The translations under genes were made by a program, and so were the position numbers. A DNA stretch of 64,000 nt from Lysobacter sp. (GTDB lineage Bacteria; Pseudomonadota; Gammaproteobacteria; Xanthomonadales; Xanthomonadaceae), in assembly GCA_008015835.1 (NCBI GenBank), contig SSGH01000008.1, forward strand, positions 133,165 to 197,164, read 5' to 3'. Position 1 is the first letter of the stretch. The number at the start of each line of letters is the position of its first letter. Of the stretch, positions 1-9,580 are shown piece by piece. Under the pieces are notes generated by a model. The model did not search any database. It was not told where the DNA came from and saw only the letters and a program-made list of their open reading frames with translations.

Positions 1-103
1 CTGCTTCGCGCATTTCGCCGATAGCGAAGGCAATCGCGTCGGGTTGCACGCGCTTGCATGATGCGTGGGGCGGCGATGCGATTCTCTGTTGGAGCCTGAC
101 AAC

Positions 104-793
104 ATGCGTCGCGCCGACCGTCTGTTCCGCATCGTGCAAATCGTTCGCGGCCGTCGTTTGACGACGGCCGCGTTTCTCGCCGAACGCATGGACGTGTCGC
201 TGCGTTCGATCTACCGCGATATCGCCGCGCTGCAGGCGCAGGGCGTGCCGATCGACGGCGAGGCCGGCGTCGGGTACCGCATGCGCAGCGGCTACGAATT
301 GCCGCCGCTGATGTTCTCCACGCGCGAGGCGCAGGCGCTGGTGGCGAGCGTGCGCCTGGCGCAGTCGCGCATCGACACCGAGCTGGCGGCGCGCGCCGAA
401 GACGCGCTTTCGAAAATTCTCGCCGTGCTGCCGGCGGACGAACGCGCCGCCGCGGAACGACTGTCGATCTACGCGCCGGCCGTGCGTCCCGATACGCCGA
501 CGCGTTTGCGGCTCGCGCAATTGCGGCACGCCACCGATCTGCGCTTCAAAATCCGTCTGGAGTACGTCGATTTGAGCGAGGCCGAAAGCCGACGCGTGGT
601 GCGGCCCTTGGCCTGCTTTTTTTGGGGCGAAGCGTGGACGCTGGCGGCCTGGTGCGAAGTCCGCGAGGATTTCCGCAATTTTCGCGTCGATCGCATCCGC
701 GCGCTCGATGTGCTGGACGAGCGTTTTCGCGACGAACCCGGGCGCACGCTGGCCGATCTGTTTCGACGCTACGATTGCGAGAACGGTTGCTGA
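104..793 (+). CDS. YafY/WYL-family HTH transcriptional regulator
   Basis: N-terminal HTH_11-like 'ADRLFRIVQIVRGRRLTTAAFLAERMDVSLRSIYRDIAALQAQGVPIDGEAGVGYRM' and C-terminal WYL-like region; ORF 65..793 with a better start at 104. Confidence 0.88.
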   Translation: MRRADRLFRIVQIVRGRRLTTAAFLAERMDVSLRSIYRDIAALQAQGVPIDGEAGVGYRMRSGYELPPLMFSTREAQALVASVRLAQSRIDTELAARAEDALSKILAVLPADERAAAERLSIYAPAVRPDTPTRLRLAQLRHATDLRFKIRLEYVDLSEAESRRVVRPLACFFWGEAWTLAAWCEVREDFRNFRVDRIRALDVLDERFRDEPGRTLADLFRRYDCENGC

Positions 794-865
794 GCGCGCG
801 GCTTTTCGCGAAGTGCCCAACTTCGCGCGATTACGCGCAAGCGTCTACGCATGAACTCCAGACGT

Positions 866-1717
866 TCAGCGCCATTCCACTTTCAACGCGGTGCCGCGCC
901 ACGACAGCGTGGCGCCGTCGCGCGTGATCCGCTGCACCACTACGTCGCCGATCAAGTCGCCTTCGCGCAGCCGTCGCCCGTCGAGAATCACGAATCGCTG
1001 CATCGGCACGTCGTGCCACATGTGCATGCTGAGTTTCAGCGGCGGAAGCTGCTTGCGGGTTTCCGTGTCCAGATCGCTCAACGCCATCGGCGCTTCGTTG
1101 CCGGGGCTACGGAACGCGGGCGGCGGCGTTTCGACGACGGGCGCGACTGCGGCGACATCGCGCGGCGCCGTTGTCGCGGGCGTCGACGCGGGTGGCGCAG
1201 TACGCGGCGGAGTGGGAAGGGGGGCTGCGACCGATGGTGCGACCGAGGGCGCGGCGGAAGCTGGCGGCGTCGTCGCGACGGCAGGCGCATCGGCAACGGC
1301 GGACGGCGGCACCACGGGCGGCGCGCGGCCCGCTTGCGTCGCCGGCATCGGCATCTGCGGCGCGCTCGACCCGTTCGGCGCCTCGAACGGCGACGCGAGC
1401 GCTTCGACGGGAGGCGCGGACGCGCTGTCGTCGCCGGTTGGATCGGCGTTCGCGACGCTGTCGACGCTCGGCGCCGCATCGACGCCTGCGGCATCGCGCG
1501 TATCGATGTCCGGCGTCGTCGTTCGCGATGCGAACCAGAACGCGAAGGCGAGCGCGCCGACGCCGAACGCGGCGACGCCGATCATCGCCCAACGCGGCCA
1601 GCCCGCACGCACGCGCGGCGCGGGCGCGCGATCGTGCATCTCGGCGAACAGTTCCGGCGCTTGATGGCGGCGACGGGCGGCTTCGGATTTGCGCAAGGCG
1701 TCGAGAATGATCGACAT
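866..1717 (-). CDS. GspB-like general secretion pathway protein B
   Basis: N-term 'MSIILDALRKSEAARR', one TM segment, Pro/Ala-rich linker, C-term 'LKLSMHMWHDVPMQRFVILDGRRLREGD'. Confidence 0.85.
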   Translation of the reverse strand: MSIILDALRKSEAARRRHQAPELFAEMHDRAPAPRVRAGWPRWAMIGVAAFGVGALAFAFWFASRTTTPDIDTRDAAGVDAAPSVDSVANADPTGDDSASAPPVEALASPFEAPNGSSAPQMPMPATQAGRAPPVVPPSAVADAPAVATTPPASAAPSVAPSVAAPLPTPPRTAPPASTPATTAPRDVAAVAPVVETPPPAFRSPGNEAPMALSDLDTETRKQLPPLKLSMHMWHDVPMQRFVILDGRRLREGDLIGDVVVQRITRDGATLSWRGTALKVEWR

Positions 1718-1720
1718 CGC

Positions 1721-3556
1721 TCACTCCGCGACGGAAGAAGGAAGAATGGACAACCGCGCGCCCGTGCGCTGCGCGGCGAGCGCGAACAGGGTTTCGGCGC
1801 GCAGCGCGCCGTCGCCGGGCCAACCGTGTCGGGTTTGGAACGCGCGCAACCCCGCGTCGAGATCGCCGCTACGCGCATCGTCGGGCAGACGCGCGCGCAC
1901 CCAATCGACGGCCGCGGGTTCGCGCGCGGCGTAGCGCGTTTCGATCCGTTCGGGCGACGGCCAGATCGCTAGGAATTCGCCGTTCCACACGCTGGACAAC
2001 GCGACGCGATCCACATCGAGCGTACGGCCGTCGAGCGAGAGCCGAACGCGATCCGCGTTCGCGCCGAGCAGTCGCGCCCAGGCGGCATGCGGTTCGGCGC
2101 GCAGACGCAGCAGCACCGAACGATCGATCCGCAGCAGTTGATCGAGGCTGGCGCGGCTGCGCAGACAGCGCCAGCCGGGCGCGGGCGCGGGCGGACAGGC
2201 GTCGGGCGAGGTCGCGCGCAGCGTCGCGGGCGCGCTCCACGCGGCCAACAGCGGCGACCATTCGCGCGTCGGCTTCGATGCGGCCGCGCGCAACGCGGAC
2301 TGCAGCGCTTCGGCGCCGCCGTCGTCGCGCGCGGCGGTCGCCGCCGCCGTCGTCGACGGCAGCGATCGCGACGCCGGATGCGGCGACTGCGAATTCGCGG
2401 GCGCTGCATTTCCCTCGTGGCCAGAAGACGCATTCGCCGCCGCGTCGATGGCGGTGTCCGTCGACGCATCCGAGGCCGGCCAACGCATCAACACCAGTAC
2501 GAACGCGACGATCGCGAGCGCGAGTCCGGCGAAGCGCAGCCAAACGCCTCGGCTGGGCATGACATCCGCGGCAGTGGGCGCCAAAGCTTCGTCGGCGGCG
2601 CGATCGACGGTGCGGCCGTCGAGGGTCAACAGATCGTGCGCGAAGCCGGCGAGGAGCGCGCGTTCGGCGATCACGTTGATCAAGCGCGGCACGCCGCCGC
2701 TGCGGCGATGCACGCGGCGCACCGCGTCGGCGGAAAACGGAAAGCGACGCGCGCCGGCCGTGGTCAGCCGATGCCGCAGATAGGCGTCGGTGCCGGCCTC
2801 GTCCAGCGGCGGCAAGTGGTAGCGCGCGGTGATGCGCTGCGCCAGTTGCCGCAGTTCCGGCCGCATCAGCATCTCGCGCAGTTCGGGTTGGCCGATCAGG
2901 ATGATCTGCAGCAGTTTTTGCGTCTCGGTTTCCAGATTCGTCAACAGCCGAATCTGCTCCAGCGCTTCGGTCGACAGGTTTTGCGCTTCGTCGACGATCA
3001 GCACCACGCGTTCGCCGCGCGCATAGGCCTGCAGCAGATGCGCGCTGAGCAGGTCGTACAGCGCTTTCGCCGTGGGTTTGGCGCGACGCGGAGACGCGCG
3101 GCTCGGCGCGCGCGCTTTGGCCGGCGCGGGCTTTTTGCGTTTGCCGGCGGCCTTGCTCGCCGCTTTGCCGACGGTGTCGTTCTGCTTGGAGGCGGTTTCC
3201 TCGGGCGCGGCGGCGGCCGTCTCCGAGGCGGCGACCGCGACGGACGACGCCCCGCCCGGACGCAGCCCCAATTCCTCGCAAATGGTCTCCATCAACTCGA
3301 TCGGGTCGAGCCGCGGATTCAGCACCAACGCCGCCTGCGTGCCCTCGGGCAGTTGGTTCAACAGCAGACGGCTCAGGGTGGTTTTGCCGGTGCCCACTTC
3401 GCCGGTGAGCTGCACGAAACCGCCGCCGCCGCCTTGGCGAATGCCGTACAGCAGATGCGCCAGCGCGTCCCGATGGTGCTCGCTGAGGAACACGTAATGC
3501 GGGTCGGGCGTGATCGAGAACGGCGCCTGTTCGAGGCCGTAGTACTCCAGATACAT
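1721..3556 (-). CDS. ExeA/GspA-like AAA ATPase with C-terminal peptidoglycan-binding-like region
   Basis: 'MYLEYYGLEQAPFSITPDPHYVFLSEHHRDALAHLLYGI', Walker A 'GEVGTGKTT', Walker B 'VVLIVDEAQNLS'; C-term 'LDAGLRAFQTRHGWPGDGALRAETL'. Confidence 0.9.
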   Translation of the reverse strand: MYLEYYGLEQAPFSITPDPHYVFLSEHHRDALAHLLYGIRQGGGGGFVQLTGEVGTGKTTLSRLLLNQLPEGTQAALVLNPRLDPIELMETICEELGLRPGGASSVAVAASETAAAAPEETASKQNDTVGKAASKAAGKRKKPAPAKARAPSRASPRRAKPTAKALYDLLSAHLLQAYARGERVVLIVDEAQNLSTEALEQIRLLTNLETETQKLLQIILIGQPELREMLMRPELRQLAQRITARYHLPPLDEAGTDAYLRHRLTTAGARRFPFSADAVRRVHRRSGGVPRLINVIAERALLAGFAHDLLTLDGRTVDRAADEALAPTAADVMPSRGVWLRFAGLALAIVAFVLVLMRWPASDASTDTAIDAAANASSGHEGNAAPANSQSPHPASRSLPSTTAAATAARDDGGAEALQSALRAAASKPTREWSPLLAAWSAPATLRATSPDACPPAPAPGWRCLRSRASLDQLLRIDRSVLLRLRAEPHAAWARLLGANADRVRLSLDGRTLDVDRVALSSVWNGEFLAIWPSPERIETRYAAREPAAVDWVRARLPDDARSGDLDAGLRAFQTRHGWPGDGALRAETLFALAAQRTGARLSILPSSVAE

Positions 3557-3718
3557 GCGGGCTCGGCGGTGGGGAAAGGGGCGGGAGGCGAGGCGAGTCG
3601 GGCGGAGCGGGGGCTTAGACTGCCATAACCGGCCGAAAAATCCGGGGAAGGGCCGCCCAATGCCGCTGAAGATCGAGCGAGGTCGCGAAACGCGGCCGAG
3701 TTTCGCCGTGGCGGCGGC

Positions 3719-4675
3719 TCAGGAGGGATCGGTCGAGACGGGGCGGCTGGGGGCGTCCGCGGCGGGTTCGGTCTGCGCCTTGCGCGGGCCGCGGCTGAGC
3801 AGCGGGAAGATCAGCACCGCGGCCAGGATGATCGCGACGCCGAGGTAGAACTGAGGCGTCAGTTCGCGCTGTTCGCCCAGCAACAGCGCGGCCAACACGA
3901 TGGTGTAGACCGGCTCCAGGTTCACCGACAACTGCGTAGCGAAGGCGCTGAGATGCCGCAGCGCGAACAGCACCAGCACGAACGGCACCAGGGTGCAGGC
4001 CATCGCGAGCAGGACAAGGTAGAACGCGTCGTGCGCGTTCGGCAGCGCGAACGGATCGCCGCCGAAGGCCGGCGATAGCAACGCCGACAGCGGAGCGACC
4101 AAGGTGAGCGTGGCGACGCCCGCGGCCATTTCCACCGCGGTCACGCTGAGCGGGTCGGCGTGCGCGACCAGGCGCTTGTTCAACGAACTGAACAGCGCCA
4201 CGAACAGCGCCGATACCGTGCCAACCGCGATGCCGATCAGCATGCCGTCGGGCACGCCGCCCGCGACCAGCGCGACGCCGGGCATGACCGCGATGCCCAG
4301 CGCCACTTCGCGTTTGGACAACCGCTTGCCGGTGAGCCAGGGTTCGACGAAGGCGGTGAACACGGTGCCCAGCGCGATGCAGGTGGCGGCGACCGAGGCG
4401 TTGGAGAGCTTGATCGCGGCATAGAACGTGAGCCAATGCAGCGCCACCAACGCGCCGATGCCGGCGTAACTCCAGCGCAAGCGGGCCGGCATCGCGCGCA
4501 CGCCGCGCAGCGCGCGCGGCAACACCAGTAGCACCGCCGCCACCAGCAGCATGCGCCACCACACCAAGGGCAGCGCGGGCAGGCTGATCAGCTTGCCGAG
4601 AATCGCGGTGAATCCCCACAGCAGCACGCAAAAGTGCAGTTGCAGCCAGGCGGTGCGGCGCGCGGTGTCGGGCAT
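3719..4675 (-). CDS. EamA/DMT-family transporter
   Basis: Multi-TM protein with two EamA-like repeats ('LLWGFTAILGKLISLPALPLVWWRMLL'). Confidence 0.88.
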   Translation of the reverse strand: MPDTARRTAWLQLHFCVLLWGFTAILGKLISLPALPLVWWRMLLVAAVLLVLPRALRGVRAMPARLRWSYAGIGALVALHWLTFYAAIKLSNASVAATCIALGTVFTAFVEPWLTGKRLSKREVALGIAVMPGVALVAGGVPDGMLIGIAVGTVSALFVALFSSLNKRLVAHADPLSVTAVEMAAGVATLTLVAPLSALLSPAFGGDPFALPNAHDAFYLVLLAMACTLVPFVLVLFALRHLSAFATQLSVNLEPVYTIVLAALLLGEQRELTPQFYLGVAIILAAVLIFPLLSRGPRKAQTEPAADAPSRPVSTDPS

Positions 4676-4792
4676 GTCGGAGGCGAGGGCGAGGGTCGGC
4701 CATTATCGGGCACGCCGCGCGGGGGACGAACCAGTTCCCGGTCGGAGTATCCGGCGAACCCCGCCGACACCGCCGCCGTTCGAGAAAACGGC

Positions 4793-5419
4793 TCAGGCGC
4801 CGAACGGGTTCATCGTCGGGCGAACCAGGGACGCGCCGGTCGAGGCATTCGCGCGGCGGGGCACGCCTTCGGCGTCCACCAAGCGTTCGATGCGCGCGAA
4901 GACTTCGGCGCGCGAGAAGGGTTTCTTCATGAAATCGTCGGCGCCGATGCGTTGGACGTAGAACTGCTCGGTCGCCTGGGTGTTGCCGCTGATCATGATG
5001 ATCGGCACGTCCTTGGTGGTCGGGTCGCGGCGCAGCGCGCGCAGCGCCGAGAAGCCGTCCATGCCCGGCAGCACGATGTCGAGGAAGATCAGGTCCGGCC
5101 GGTCGCGTTTCACCGCTTCCAGCGCCTCTTCGGCGCTATAGGCCTCGAACGTGCGGAAGTCGTTCTGCTGCATCAATTTGCGCAGCACGGTCACGATGGT
5201 GGGGGAGTCGTCGACGATCAACACCTTGGTGCCGCTGCGGGCGCTGACCCGGGGTTTCGCGCGGCGTTCCGGGCCGACATAGCCGTCGGCGGAGATCTCT
5301 TCGGTCGGTTCGAGGTCCAGCGGCGCGCGGGCGAGCGCAGGATCCGCAGCCGTTTGGGGCGACGCGTCGGCCGTGCCCAAATGGGCGCGCCAGCGTTTTA
5401 CGGAATCGAAAATCCCCAT
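4793..5419 (-). CDS. Response regulator receiver protein (PilG/PilH-like)
   Basis: 'KVLIVDDSPTIVTVLRKLMQ...PDLIFLDIVLPGMDGFSALRALRRD...PIIMISG...DDFMKKPFSR' receiver domain. Confidence 0.88.
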   Translation of the reverse strand: MGIFDSVKRWRAHLGTADASPQTAADPALARAPLDLEPTEEISADGYVGPERRAKPRVSARSGTKVLIVDDSPTIVTVLRKLMQQNDFRTFEAYSAEEALEAVKRDRPDLIFLDIVLPGMDGFSALRALRRDPTTKDVPIIMISGNTQATEQFYVQRIGADDFMKKPFSRAEVFARIERLVDAEGVPRRANASTGASLVRPTMNPFGA

Positions 5420-5581
5420 CGTTACTGCCCTCAAGTCGGTCGTCGCGTTCGAACCCCCTCCATGGGCCCAAGTCGATCGGGCCGCGGAAATAGTAGCGCG
5501 ATGCGCGGGACTCGGCAGCCCCGGCGTCGGCCGCGAGGCTCCGCCGGGGCGCGTCCGGGGCCTCCCGGCCCGAGGGAAGGC

Positions 5582-7399
5582 TTACCGAATGGGCTCATCC
5601 AGCATCATCGCCCTCACGAAACGGACTGGCGGGGCGCCATAGGACAAGACTTTGTCGTGATAGGCCTTCAGCGCGAAGGCCGGCCCCTGCTTGGCCTCCG
5701 CCGCCTTGCGCAGGTCGAAGTGCTCCTGCACGCCCACGAAGTAGGTCGGCAACTGGGCGCTGGTCAGCCGGGCCCGCTTCCACTTGCCGGCGGCCTCGCG
5801 CTCCTGCTGGAAGGTGCGCTTCATCATGAAGTCCTTCGCCTGCTGCTCGGTCCAGCCGTCGACGTGCACGCCCTGATCGAGAATGGCGTTGCCGATGGTG
5901 CGCAGGTAGAACTTATGGCGCACAAGATGGAACAGCGGGTCGTTGTCCAAATAGCCTTGATCCATCATCAGCGATTCGGTGTAGACCGCCCAGCCTTCGG
6001 CGAACATCCCTGAGCGCAGCACGCCGCGCAGCACCGACGGATGCCGCGCCGAATGCGCGCCTTCCAGGTAATGGCCCGGCATGGCCTCGTGGATCGACAG
6101 CAGATGGATCATGCGCGTGTTGTATTCGCGCAGGAACGAATCGGTCTGCTCGGGCGTCCAGTCGTCGGGAATCGGCGAGATCGCGTAGTAGGTTTTCAGG
6201 CCTTTATCGAGCGGGCCGGGCGAATCGCAGTACGCCACCGCCACGCCGCGCTGGAATTCCGGCATCAAAATGATTTCCACCGGGTCCTTCGGCACCGTCA
6301 CCAGATCTTTCTCGCGGGTGAAGGCGGTCGCTTGTTCGAGCGCTTTCTTCGCGCTGTCGACCACGGCGTCGCGCGCGGGCTTTTCGGCGTAGGCCAATTC
6401 CAGCGCGGCCTCGATCGCGGCTTGCTGTTCGGCGTCGTTCGGCGACGCGGGCAGGGCCGGCGCGTTCGGTTTGTCCTTCAGCACGCGCTGCGCGATCGCG
6501 TACATCTCGCCGCGCACGCGGGCGAGTTCGGCCTCGGCGCGCTGCTTGATCTCGGCGCGCGACAGCGAAGACATCAGCGCGAATTTCAGCTTTTCGTCGT
6601 ACAACTGCTGACCGATGCGGAAATCGCCCTTGGCGTTCGGCACCAAGGTGTCGTCGAGCCACACCTGATGCTCGTCGGCGGCTTTTTTCAGCGCGGCGAC
6701 TGCGGCGGTCAGGCGTTTGCGATCTTCGGGCGACAGCTTGCCCGCGTTCGGCAGCACGCTGCGTTCGACTTCGTCCATCACGCCGCGATGCTGCGCGGCC
6801 GCGGTTTCGGCGTGCACCTTCGGCACGCGCGCCGGGTCCAGGTTCGCGCGCATCTGCGCGAACAGCGTCGGCAATTTTTCGATCCGCGCGATGGCCGAGC
6901 GCGTGCGCTGTTCGACCGGCGCGAATTCGCGCGCCATCAGGGTGTAGACCGCGCCGCCGGCGAGCCCGGTGTACACCTGCGGATCCCAAGCCCAGGCTTG
7001 CAGGGTTTCGACCGACCACAGATCCGCTTCCAATTGATTGCGCAGGATCGCCGCGTCGATTTGGTTCTCGCGCGACAGTTTGCTCGCGTCGATCGCGTCG
7101 AGTTCGGCCAGCATCTTGCGGCTGAATTCCACGCCGCGTTTGCGGCCGGCTTCGCTGAGGTCGTCGATCTCGCTATCGAAGCGATGATCGCCCTGCTGCG
7201 TCGCGTTGACCGGATTGTTCTGCAGCCAGCCGTCCAGCCAGCGCTTGCCCAAATCGGCGAATTTGGCTTCGAGGGCGGCATCGACCATGGCGGTAGGGGT
7301 CTTCTCGGGTTGGGCGGCGGCGGCCGGCGTGCGAGAGCCCTCGCAGGCGGCGAGGCCGAGGGCGAGCGCGGCGGCGAGAGCGAGCGGAGCGATGCGCAT
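5582..7399 (-). CDS. DUF885 family lipoprotein (putative metallopeptidase-like)
   Basis: Lipoprotein signal 'MRIAPLALAAALALGLAACEG'; 'SIHEAMPGHYLEGAH' HExxxGH-like motif typical of DUF885; upstream part of ORF 5582..8611 treated as spurious. Confidence 0.9.
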   Translation of the reverse strand: MRIAPLALAAALALGLAACEGSRTPAAAAQPEKTPTAMVDAALEAKFADLGKRWLDGWLQNNPVNATQQGDHRFDSEIDDLSEAGRKRGVEFSRKMLAELDAIDASKLSRENQIDAAILRNQLEADLWSVETLQAWAWDPQVYTGLAGGAVYTLMAREFAPVEQRTRSAIARIEKLPTLFAQMRANLDPARVPKVHAETAAAQHRGVMDEVERSVLPNAGKLSPEDRKRLTAAVAALKKAADEHQVWLDDTLVPNAKGDFRIGQQLYDEKLKFALMSSLSRAEIKQRAEAELARVRGEMYAIAQRVLKDKPNAPALPASPNDAEQQAAIEAALELAYAEKPARDAVVDSAKKALEQATAFTREKDLVTVPKDPVEIILMPEFQRGVAVAYCDSPGPLDKGLKTYYAISPIPDDWTPEQTDSFLREYNTRMIHLLSIHEAMPGHYLEGAHSARHPSVLRGVLRSGMFAEGWAVYTESLMMDQGYLDNDPLFHLVRHKFYLRTIGNAILDQGVHVDGWTEQQAKDFMMKRTFQQEREAAGKWKRARLTSAQLPTYFVGVQEHFDLRKAAEAKQGPAFALKAYHDKVLSYGAPPVRFVRAMMLDEPIR

Positions 7400-7513
7400 G
7401 TGCGGACTGTGTCGGTTGAACGAGATCGCCAAGGATAGGCGCTCGTCGGGCGATGCGCATGTGCCGCACGCCGGGTTAGAGTGCGGCCTCTCTCCGAATT
7501 CGAGGTGCTCGTT

Positions 7514-7777
7514 ATGCCGCATCGCGGACGCTGCCACTGCGGGCGCATCGCTTTCGAATCGGACGATGAGGCGACCGAAGGTTTGGACCGCGATCGTTCG
7601 TTGTTCCGCCGTCGTGGCGGCTCGCGCACGTTCTTCCCACACGAGGCCATGCGTCCGAGTACGGAAGCGAGCGACGACGCCACGTATCGCGTCCACCGCG
7701 GCCGCATCGACCGACATGTTCGCCCGACCTACGGGACTAGCGCCAAGGGCGCTGCGTTCGACGGGGCGAAGCGTTGA
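7514..7777 (+). pseudogene. Degenerate GFA/CENP-V-domain protein (open frame, most zinc ligands lost)
   Basis: 'MPHRGRCHCGRIAFESDDEATEGLDRDRSLFRRRGGSRTFFPHEAMRP...YRVHRGRIDRHVRPTYGTS' resembles GFA 'CHCG...LDCNCSLCRRRGG...FCPTCGTS' with Cys replaced by Arg/Phe/Tyr. Confidence 0.6.
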
Positions 7778-8709
7778 GCGCCGCTTCGAGGGCGAGACGC
7801 GTGCGCTGGTTCGGCGCAGCGATGTCGCTCGTGCTCGTCGGCGAGGTATTTGCCGCCTCGACGAACGCGAATGCCGCGTGCCCGCCGCAAGGCTACGACG
7901 AGGCTTCGCTCGCTGCGCTGCAAGGTCGCGAATTCGCCGTCGATTCGGCCGCCCAGCGCGACGCCTTGGCGGTGTCGTTGCTCGATTGTCTCGGCTCGCC
8001 CGATCCGCGGCTTCGCGATGCGATCGCGTTTTCCGCGCTGCAGCGCTGGATGCGCGAAGGCGCGTTCTCGCCCGAGACGCTGCGCGCGCTGCGGACGCGG
8101 CTCGAAGCGATCTTGGACGACGAAACCGGCGACGCGCACGGCGTCGCGCGGCCGTTCGCGGCTTTGGCGCTGTCGGAGGTGGCGCGCACCGATCGCATCG
8201 CGCCGTGGATGCGCGCCGACGAACGCGCGGCGACGGCGCGGCGCGCGGCCGCGTATTTGGCGTCGGTGCGCGACTATCGCGGCTTCGAGGCCGGCGTCGG
8301 TTGGCGGCACGGCGTGGCGCACGGCGCGGACTGGGCGCTGCAGTCGGCGATGAATCCCGCCCTCGACGCCGACAGCCTGCGTGCGCTCGCGCGAGCCATC
8401 GCATCGCAAGTCGCGCCGACCTCGGGGCATGCCTACACCTTCGGCGAACCGGAGCGATTGACGCGGGCGACGATGGCGATCGCTCGCCGCGATGCGCTCG
8501 ACGAAGCGCAATGGCGCGCCTGGTTCGCCGAGGCCGTTCCGCGTTTGGGCGACGACGCGAACGCTTGGAACGACGCCGTGTGGCTCGCGCGGCGTCACGA
8601 CGCCTCCGCATTCCTGCATGCGCTGTATTGGCAGGCGGATCGCGATGATGCGCCCGGCGTCGCGAAGATGAAAAGCGCGCTGATCGAGGCGCTGCGCGAT
8701 TTGCCTTAG
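7774..8709 (+). CDS. DUF2785-like exported protein
   Basis: TTG start overlapping the upstream stop (TTGA); signal-peptide-like N-term; 'GVGWRHGVAHGADW' motif. Confidence 0.75.
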   Translation: MSAASRARRVRWFGAAMSLVLVGEVFAASTNANAACPPQGYDEASLAALQGREFAVDSAAQRDALAVSLLDCLGSPDPRLRDAIAFSALQRWMREGAFSPETLRALRTRLEAILDDETGDAHGVARPFAALALSEVARTDRIAPWMRADERAATARRAAAYLASVRDYRGFEAGVGWRHGVAHGADWALQSAMNPALDADSLRALARAIASQVAPTSGHAYTFGEPERLTRATMAIARRDALDEAQWRAWFAEAVPRLGDDANAWNDAVWLARRHDASAFLHALYWQADRDDAPGVAKMKSALIEALRDLP

Positions 8710-8773
8710 GCGGCCGCGCGCGATGCCGCGCGTACGTAAGGCGCGGTCGACCGCTCGCGTTCGGGCGATACGC

Positions 8774-9580
8774 TCACACGACGCGCTCGGGCGCGCTGTA
8801 GACGTTCATGCGCCCGTCGCGAGCGAATGCGATCAAAGTGACGCCGGCGTTTCGCGCCTGTTCGATCGCCAGCGCGGTCGGCGCCGAGATCGCGGCGACC
8901 ACCGCGATACCGGCGTTCGCGGCTTTCTGCACGATTTCGTACGAGGCGCGCGAAGTGACCGCGAGAAAGCCCGCGTCGGGCGAGGCGTGCGACGACGTGC
9001 GATGCAGCGCGCCGACGACTTTATCGACCGCGTTATGGCGCCCCACATCCTCGCGCACCAGCACCGTATCCCCGACGACGAAGCCGGCCGCGTGCGCGCC
9101 GCCGCACACCGCGTTCAACGGCTGCGACCGCGACAAACGCGCGAAACCGTTCTGAATTTCGTCCACCGTCAATCGCGGACCCGCGCCGACGCGACGCGGT
9201 GCGCGCAGCGCGTCGCTCAAGCTCGATACGCCGCATAAACCGCAGCCGCTGCGACCCTCCAGCGAACGGCTCCGGTGCGCCAAGACATCGAAACGCGCCT
9301 GCGGAATCGCCGCATGCAGGGCGATTCCGTTCGCATGCTCGGTGCGATCGACCAGCCGAAACTCCTCGGCGTTCTCGACGATGCCCTCGCATAGCGCGAA
9401 GCCGAGCGCGAAATCCTCCAGATCGGTCGGCGTCGCCATCATCACCGCGAACGACAGCCCGTTATAAAGCAAGGCGACGGGCGTTTCCGCGACCACGCGG
9501 TCTTCGCGCGCAAGGCGCGTTTCGCCGTCGAAGCGCAGCGTCTCGACCGTGCGTGCGCCGTCGTCGTTCGCGCCGCTCAT
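8774..9580 (-). CDS. fdhD: Formate dehydrogenase accessory sulfurtransferase FdhD
   Basis: 'GRSGCGLCGVSSL', 'GGAHAAGF', 'VREDVGRHNAVDKVVG' conserved FdhD motifs. Confidence 0.95.
   Translation of the reverse strand: MSGANDDGARTVETLRFDGETRLAREDRVVAETPVALLYNGLSFAVMMATPTDLEDFALGFALCEGIVENAEEFRLVDRTEHANGIALHAAIPQARFDVLAHRSRSLEGRSGCGLCGVSSLSDALRAPRRVGAGPRLTVDEIQNGFARLSRSQPLNAVCGGAHAAGFVVGDTVLVREDVGRHNAVDKVVGALHRTSSHASPDAGFLAVTSRASYEIVQKAANAGIAVVAAISAPTALAIEQARNAGVTLIAFARDGRMNVYSAPERVV

Noticed and set aside
2087-3628. 513-aa + strand ORF opposite the ExeA gene
   Set aside because: Low-complexity Arg/Gln/Gly-rich frame antisense to a well-supported AAA ATPase; typical high-GC shadow ORF.
7400-8611. 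N-terminal ~400 aa of the 1009-aa ORF 5582..8611
   Set aside because: Arg-rich antisense of the DUF2785 gene; the genuine DUF885 lipoprotein start is at 7399.
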